Source: Cohnella nanjingensis
Lineage (GTDB): Bacteria > Bacillota > Bacilli > Paenibacillales > Paenibacillaceae
Assembly: GCF_014212125.1 (NCBI RefSeq)
Contig: NZ_JACJVP010000041.1
Location: 197,443-261,442, forward strand
Reading direction: 5' to 3'
DNA: 64,000 nucleotides
Position 1 is the stretch's first letter. Every line of letters begins with the position of its first letter. The translations under genes were made by a program, and so were the position numbers. Positions 60,329 through 64,000 of the stretch are shown here, piece after piece. Under the pieces are notes generated by a model, which had not been told where the DNA came from, ran no database searches, and was given only the letters and a program-made list of their open reading frames with translations.

Positions 60329-61099
60329 ATGGAACGAAAAATCCTTGTCACCATATTCAACGAGCACAATCAGGACCGCAGCGAGCCCGTAAAATCAATC
60401 TATCCCGATGGTATTCATGCTGCTATCGCCCAGGCATTTCATGGCTATGATGATTTTGAGGTGACGATTGCCACTCAGGATATGCCTTCCCATGGACTAT
60501 CCGAAGAAGTCCTGGCGGCTACCGATGTTCTGATCTGGTGGAGCCACATCGACAATGCCGCCTTTGATGACACAGTCGCAAGCCGGATCTGCTATCATGT
60601 CGTCAACCGCGGAATGGGTTTTATCGCCTTGCATTCCTCCATCTTTTCAAAACCCTGGCAGCGAGTGCTTGGTATTTATTATGATGCCGGCCTTTGGGGG
60701 CGCTTTCGCACCATGCCCAAGGGTGAAAAGGAAAGAGTCTGGGTCATCAATCCCGGCCATCCCATTACCTATGGCATCAACGAATGCATCGAAATTCCTG
60801 CAGATGAAATGTACGGCGAACCTCAGCTGATTCCCGAACCGGATCAGACCGTCTTTCTTTCCTGGTGGGAGGGCGGCGATGTCTGCCGCAGCGGCAACGT
60901 TTATTACCGCGGAAGGGGAAAACTGTTCCAGTTCACCCCCGGACATGAGACGTTTCCGATCCTGTATCAGAAGGAAATCCATCAGGTACTGCGCAATGCC
61001 GCAAAATGGATGGCACCGAGTCCCGATATGATTATTCCGACAACAGGCGATGGACATCTCTGCGGTGACGCACGCGAAAATCTGAATCACAGACTATAA
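60329..61099 (+). CDS. ThuA-domain protein (second copy)
   Basis: 256 residues. KILVTIFNEHNQDRSEPVKSIYPDGIHAAIAQAF, DVLIWWSHIDNAAFDD, VVNRGMGFIALHSSIFSKPW, NPGHPITYGINECIEIPADEMYGEP, FLSWWEGGDVCRSGNVYYRGRGKLFQFTPGHETFPI. This is a ThuA fold of the longer type, quite unlike the 54398 copy. Start: ATG 60329 with AAAAGGGGA 8 bases upstream. It follows the LacI gene by 42 bases and is probably co-transcribed with it. Two ThuA proteins under one regulator suggest two steps on a keto- or disaccharide-type compound. Confidence 0.83.
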   Translation: MERKILVTIFNEHNQDRSEPVKSIYPDGIHAAIAQAFHGYDDFEVTIATQDMPSHGLSEEVLAATDVLIWWSHIDNAAFDDTVASRICYHVVNRGMGFIALHSSIFSKPWQRVLGIYYDAGLWGRFRTMPKGEKERVWVINPGHPITYGINECIEIPADEMYGEPQLIPEPDQTVFLSWWEGGDVCRSGNVYYRGRGKLFQFTPGHETFPILYQKEIHQVLRNAAKWMAPSPDMIIPTTGDGHLCGDARENLNHRL

Positions 61100-61126
61100 A
61101 AACAAACTAAAACCAAAGACATGGAC

Positions 61127-61170
61127 AAGCCCGCCTGAGTTGATTTTACTCCACTCAAGCGGGCTTTGAT
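61127..61170. terminator. bidirectional terminator
   Basis: AAGCCCGCCTGAGT (61127-61140) pairs with ACTCAAGCGGGCTT (61153-61166) with small mismatches. It lies between the converging ThuA and RCC1/SLH genes. Confidence 0.65.
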
Positions 61171-61178
61171 GATGACCC

Positions 61179-64000
61179 TTAGCTATCAATTGATCCTAAC
61201 GTTTGCAGTGTCCTGATGAATACGACCGCCGCTTGTGCCCGTGTCGTTTCACCCTTCGGACCGAACGTATTCGAGCCTGTGCCTGTCATGATTTGAAGCT
61301 TGACCATCAAGCGAATGTCCTCCAGATAGGTCGGGCTCGCGCTTCCGATATCTTTGTAGCCGTCCAAGCTTACAAATTCCTTGGCGACCGGCAGCTTTTG
61401 GGCGGCAATCACCGCCGCCAGCAGACTCGCCATTTCCTCGCGGGTCAGCGGCTGATCGGGCTTGAAGCTATTACCTTTTACAAAGCTCAAGAGTCCAAGC
61501 TCCTTCGCTTTCACTACCGCGTCGAAGTACCATGCGCCTTGCTTTACATCGTCATAAGGCGCTGCACCGCTGCCGGAAGATGTGCCTCGTCCGAGCGCCT
61601 GAACTAGCATAGAAGTAAATTCCGCTCTCGTTACGGGTCTGTCAGGTTCATATAAGCCGCCGCCAACTCCGGAAACAAGCCCTTTCGCCGCGGCAAGCTC
61701 GACAAACGGTTTGCCCCAATGCGTTTGCACATCGGCAAAGCTCGCTTCATTTTGCGCCACGACGTATGCGCTGTTGGAATAAGAGCTGATCATCACATAC
61801 CATGCGCCGTCCATTTGCGCTTTTTTGGCTGGAACAAACTCGAACTTCTTGGCTGATGCGTTATAGCGGAACGCGCCCCATTGCGCCGGCATGCCGGTCA
61901 TGTTCTTCGGCATCTGAATCGCTCTTGTCAGCGCCTTGCTGAACTTGTCGGCCGTTCCGATGATTTGCCCTGTCCTAGTGTTGATCATATCGATGCGAAA
62001 ATCTACAATCGCACCCATCACTTTGCCATTTGGCAAGCCGTTTGCAAACGCTTCTTGGATATCTTTGTTACCGGACTTGTCAATTAAGGTCGTCTTGAAG
62101 CTGATGTCCTCGGTGTTGAGGTTACTGGCAGCAAGCAAGTCCTTCAGCCCCGGAATGAGCGACGCCAGATTAACCGGCACTGGATAGCTGCCGTAAGGCG
62201 CCTTAATTTCAATGAAGAAGGTGGCGTTCTTGCCTTCCAAACGGGTCAAAATACTTGCCGGTATGCTGACGTAGGCTATGCCGTCTTTGTTTGGCGTCAC
62301 TTCAAGCGTAACGGACGGCTTCGTGGTGTCGAGGTTAGCCGGGTCAATCGGTTCGCCGTTTTTGTCGATGACCGGCTTGGCAACGGTTGGTGCTGGCGCT
62401 GGTTCTGACGTTAGCGGCGGTTGGACAACAACCGTCCGTACAACCTCTACCGCCGCATTCCCGGCGAGATCGCTTACGTTATACCGCAACGTATATGTTC
62501 CAGCTATGTTCGTATTGACCGTTCCGGTTATCGCTACGGCTCCTGCGAGCCCAACATTATCCGTTGCGTCAGCCCCCTGCTCCGCATATGTGTCGCCCAC
62601 CGTCAGCGTCACTTTCGAAGGCCCTTTTAACGTAATGACCGGTCTTGTCTTGTCGATGTTGATCGATAGCGGAGCGTTTAACATATTGCCTGCCGTATCC
62701 GTCGCCTTGAATACAATCGCTTGTGCCCCTTCTTGACTGAATACAAGAGGCGATTGGTTCACATAAGCTTGTTCCGCTCCGCCATCCGTCGTGTAGGTAA
62801 TGGAATCAACTCCGCTTGCACTTGACTCGGCGTAGACGCTTGCAGTCACGCTCTGATTCGTCCAAGCTCCGCTCGTATAGGGGGCCCCGTCCTCCAATGT
62901 CAGCGCCGGAGTCAATATTAATCCGCTTGTGCTGATTTTTACCGTCCGCTGTTCGATCGTTTCATTCCCGACTGAATCAATCGCTTTAACCACAAGCGAG
63001 TAGACATTGTCGCCGGTCAGTTGGATGGGAGAGGAATAGGGGCTCCAGTTCGCTCCTCCATCCAGCGAATACGTAACCGAAGTAACACTTACATCATCCG
63101 TCGCCCCTATGCTTACAGAGACAGCTTGATTCGTCCACGTGTTATCCGAATACGCGCTTCCGTCGGCCTTCGTCATTGCGACTGCAACATTCGGCGGTGC
63201 AACTTTAATAACCGTAATCGAATAAAGCTTGTCCGGTAATAGATAAGGAGATACCCGAACAGGGATGACGGTTGAAGTCCCTGTCAAGCTTACCGCCGAA
63301 GCCGACCCACTCGGTTGCATCTGACCGCCTATGAATAAACTGGCGTTGACAATGTCTGCTAGCTTGGCCGTCACGTTAACGCTGGATACCGAACCCCTAA
63401 CATAAGTTGTGTAGCTATCGGTACTAGCGTTAAAATTCAAAGCACCGGGATCGATTGTAAGATCGGTCAGATCGGAGCTGCCAGGCACGTTCGTTTGACC
63501 ATCGAAATTACGTCCCCAAACGACAACGGAGCCGTCTGTTTTGAGCGCCAGGGAATGATCCACTCCCGCTGCGATCGCCGCTACGCCGGACTGCGCTCTC
63601 GTTGGCACAGTCGCTTGACCGTTACCATTATTTCCCCATGCGACAACAGAACCGTCTGCTTTGAGCGCCAAGGAATGATACCCTCCCGCTGCGATCGCCA
63701 CTACGCCGGACTGCGCTCCCGCAGGCACGTTCGTTTGTCCGTAAGCATTATATCCCCATGCGACAACGGAGCCGTCCGATTTGAGCGCCAGGGAATGACC
63801 CCCTCCCGCGGCTATCGCCACTACGCCGGACTGCGCTCCCGTTGGCACGGTCGTTTGTCCGTCAACATTATCTCCCCATGCGACAACGAAGCCGTCTGTT
63901 TTGAGCGCCAGGGAATGATCCCCTCCCGCGGCTATCGCCACTACGCCGGACTGCGCTCCCGTTGGCACGGTCGTTTGTCCGTAACCATTATATCCCCAAG
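61179..64000 (-). CDS. S-layer-anchored RCC1-repeat protein, 5' part outside the window
   Basis: At least 939 residues in the window; the frame is still open at 64000, so the true start and signal peptide lie outside. Order from the visible start: RCC1-type repeats of 40 residues (VVAIAAGG-HSLALK-DGSVVAWG-N-GQT-VP), a cadherin-like beta-sandwich (LTDLTIDPGALNFNASTDSYTTYV), two OmpL47-like Ig modules (SYSLDGGANWSPY-type and TYTTDGGAEQAY-type), a DUF5011 Ig-like domain (ITLKGPSKVTLTVGDTYAEQGA), a linker, and three SLH repeats in about the last 190 residues (FADVQTHWGKPFVELAAAKGLVSG; YDDVKQGAWYFDAVVKAKELGL; YKDIGSASPTYLEDIRLMVKLQIM). It is a surface protein held to the wall by SLH modules. Ligand unknown. 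Confidence 0.88.
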   Translation of the reverse strand, partial: WGYNGYGQTTVPTGAQSGVVAIAAGGDHSLALKTDGFVVAWGDNVDGQTTVPTGAQSGVVAIAAGGGHSLALKSDGSVVAWGYNAYGQTNVPAGAQSGVVAIAAGGYHSLALKADGSVVAWGNNGNGQATVPTRAQSGVAAIAAGVDHSLALKTDGSVVVWGRNFDGQTNVPGSSDLTDLTIDPGALNFNASTDSYTTYVRGSVSSVNVTAKLADIVNASLFIGGQMQPSGSASAVSLTGTSTVIPVRVSPYLLPDKLYSITVIKVAPPNVAVAMTKADGSAYSDNTWTNQAVSVSIGATDDVSVTSVTYSLDGGANWSPYSSPIQLTGDNVYSLVVKAIDSVGNETIEQRTVKISTSGLILTPALTLEDGAPYTSGAWTNQSVTASVYAESSASGVDSITYTTDGGAEQAYVNQSPLVFSQEGAQAIVFKATDTAGNMLNAPLSINIDKTRPVITLKGPSKVTLTVGDTYAEQGADATDNVGLAGAVAITGTVNTNIAGTYTLRYNVSDLAGNAAVEVVRTVVVQPPLTSEPAPAPTVAKPVIDKNGEPIDPANLDTTKPSVTLEVTPNKDGIAYVSIPASILTRLEGKNATFFIEIKAPYGSYPVPVNLASLIPGLKDLLAASNLNTEDISFKTTLIDKSGNKDIQEAFANGLPNGKVMGAIVDFRIDMINTRTGQIIGTADKFSKALTRAIQMPKNMTGMPAQWGAFRYNASAKKFEFVPAKKAQMDGAWYVMISSYSNSAYVVAQNEASFADVQTHWGKPFVELAAAKGLVSGVGGGLYEPDRPVTRAEFTSMLVQALGRGTSSGSGAAPYDDVKQGAWYFDAVVKAKELGLLSFVKGNSFKPDQPLTREEMASLLAAVIAAQKLPVAKEFVSLDGYKDIGSASPTYLEDIRLMVKLQIMTGTGSNTFGPKGETTRAQAAVVFIRTLQTLGSIDS
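63489..64000 (-). repeat. 120-bp tandem repeats encoding RCC1 units
   Basis: Four full 120-base units (63489-63608, 63609-63728, 63729-63848, 63849-63968) and part of a fifth are nearly identical, differing mainly at the loop before GQT and at the residue before HSLAL. The array continues past the window edge. Such uniform units suggest recent expansion. Confidence 0.9.

Noticed and set aside
63489..64000. Regular repeats that could suggest a CRISPR array
   Set aside because: The 120-base units are fully coding and keep the RCC1 reading frame; there are no short repeats separated by unique spacers.

Overview
The window looks like chromosomal DNA from a Gram-positive soil bacterium of the Paenibacillaceae (Paenibacillus or Cohnella type). 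The evidence is the G+C-rich protein-coding DNA, strong GGAGG ribosome sites, LplABC-type importers paired with YesM/YesN-type two-component systems, S-layer-homology proteins, and an unusually dense set of glycoside hydrolases. The genus is inferred from gene content. I saw no rRNA, tRNA, CRISPR array or complete insertion sequence.

Layout. (1) 1-5.5 kb, plus strand: a secreted PhoX-type phosphatase, then an AraC-type regulator with a Gfo/Idh/MocA dehydrogenase and a sugar isomerase/epimerase. (2) 5.5-19.8 kb, minus strand: a first glycan locus. Read in transcription order it holds a secreted DUF4091/GH123-like protein, a YesM/YesN pair, a solute-binding lipoprotein, two permeases, a GH20-like enzyme, a GH78 alpha-L-rhamnosidase and a small acetyltransferase. 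(3) 20-29.2 kb: single genes, namely an alpha/beta hydrolase, an HxlR regulator divergent from a quinone-reductase-like oxidoreductase, a lipoprotein, an S-layer-anchored alpha/beta hydrolase, SRPBCC, ArsR and DUF1801 proteins, a DNA alkylation repair protein and a squalene-hopene-type cyclase. (4) 29.3-47.2 kb, minus strand: a second, larger glycan locus of eleven genes. Its order is YesN, YesM, GH31, two permeases, binding protein, a 1336-residue secreted candidate polysaccharide lyase, GH88, SGNH esterase, a five-bladed-propeller glycosidase and a GH29 fucosidase. (5) 47.4-61.1 kb: a third locus. A LacI-type regulator plus a ThuA protein diverge from a ten-gene run: two permeases, binding protein, ThuA, isomerase, dehydrogenase, VOC protein, ROK kinase, GH9 and SIS. 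(6) 61.2-64 kb: an S-layer-anchored RCC1-repeat protein that runs off the right edge.

How they work together. Each glycan locus has an importer with two permeases and a lipoprotein but no ATPase. This fits the known use of one shared MsmX-type ATPase encoded elsewhere. In locus 4 the candidate lyase is exported. GH88, the esterase, GH29, GH31 and the propeller glycosidase lack signal peptides, so the polymer is probably cut outside and finished inside. The GH88 gene, whose family removes unsaturated uronic acids left by lyases, is the best argument that the 1336-residue protein is a lyase. In locus 5 the GH9 enzyme is also cytoplasmic and lies with a ROK kinase, an SIS isomerase-like protein, two ThuA proteins, a dehydrogenase and an isomerase. 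That suggests import, oxidation or phosphorylation, and breakdown of a small glycoside.

The clearest regulatory signal is four copies of one palindrome, TTTTGGTACCGGTACCAAAA or close variants, at 58805-59153 between the LacI gene and the third locus. Other palindromes sit before the HxlR-controlled gene, the SLH-hydrolase, the alpha/beta hydrolase at 20097 and the second YesN gene. Several operon joints carry strong RNA hairpins.
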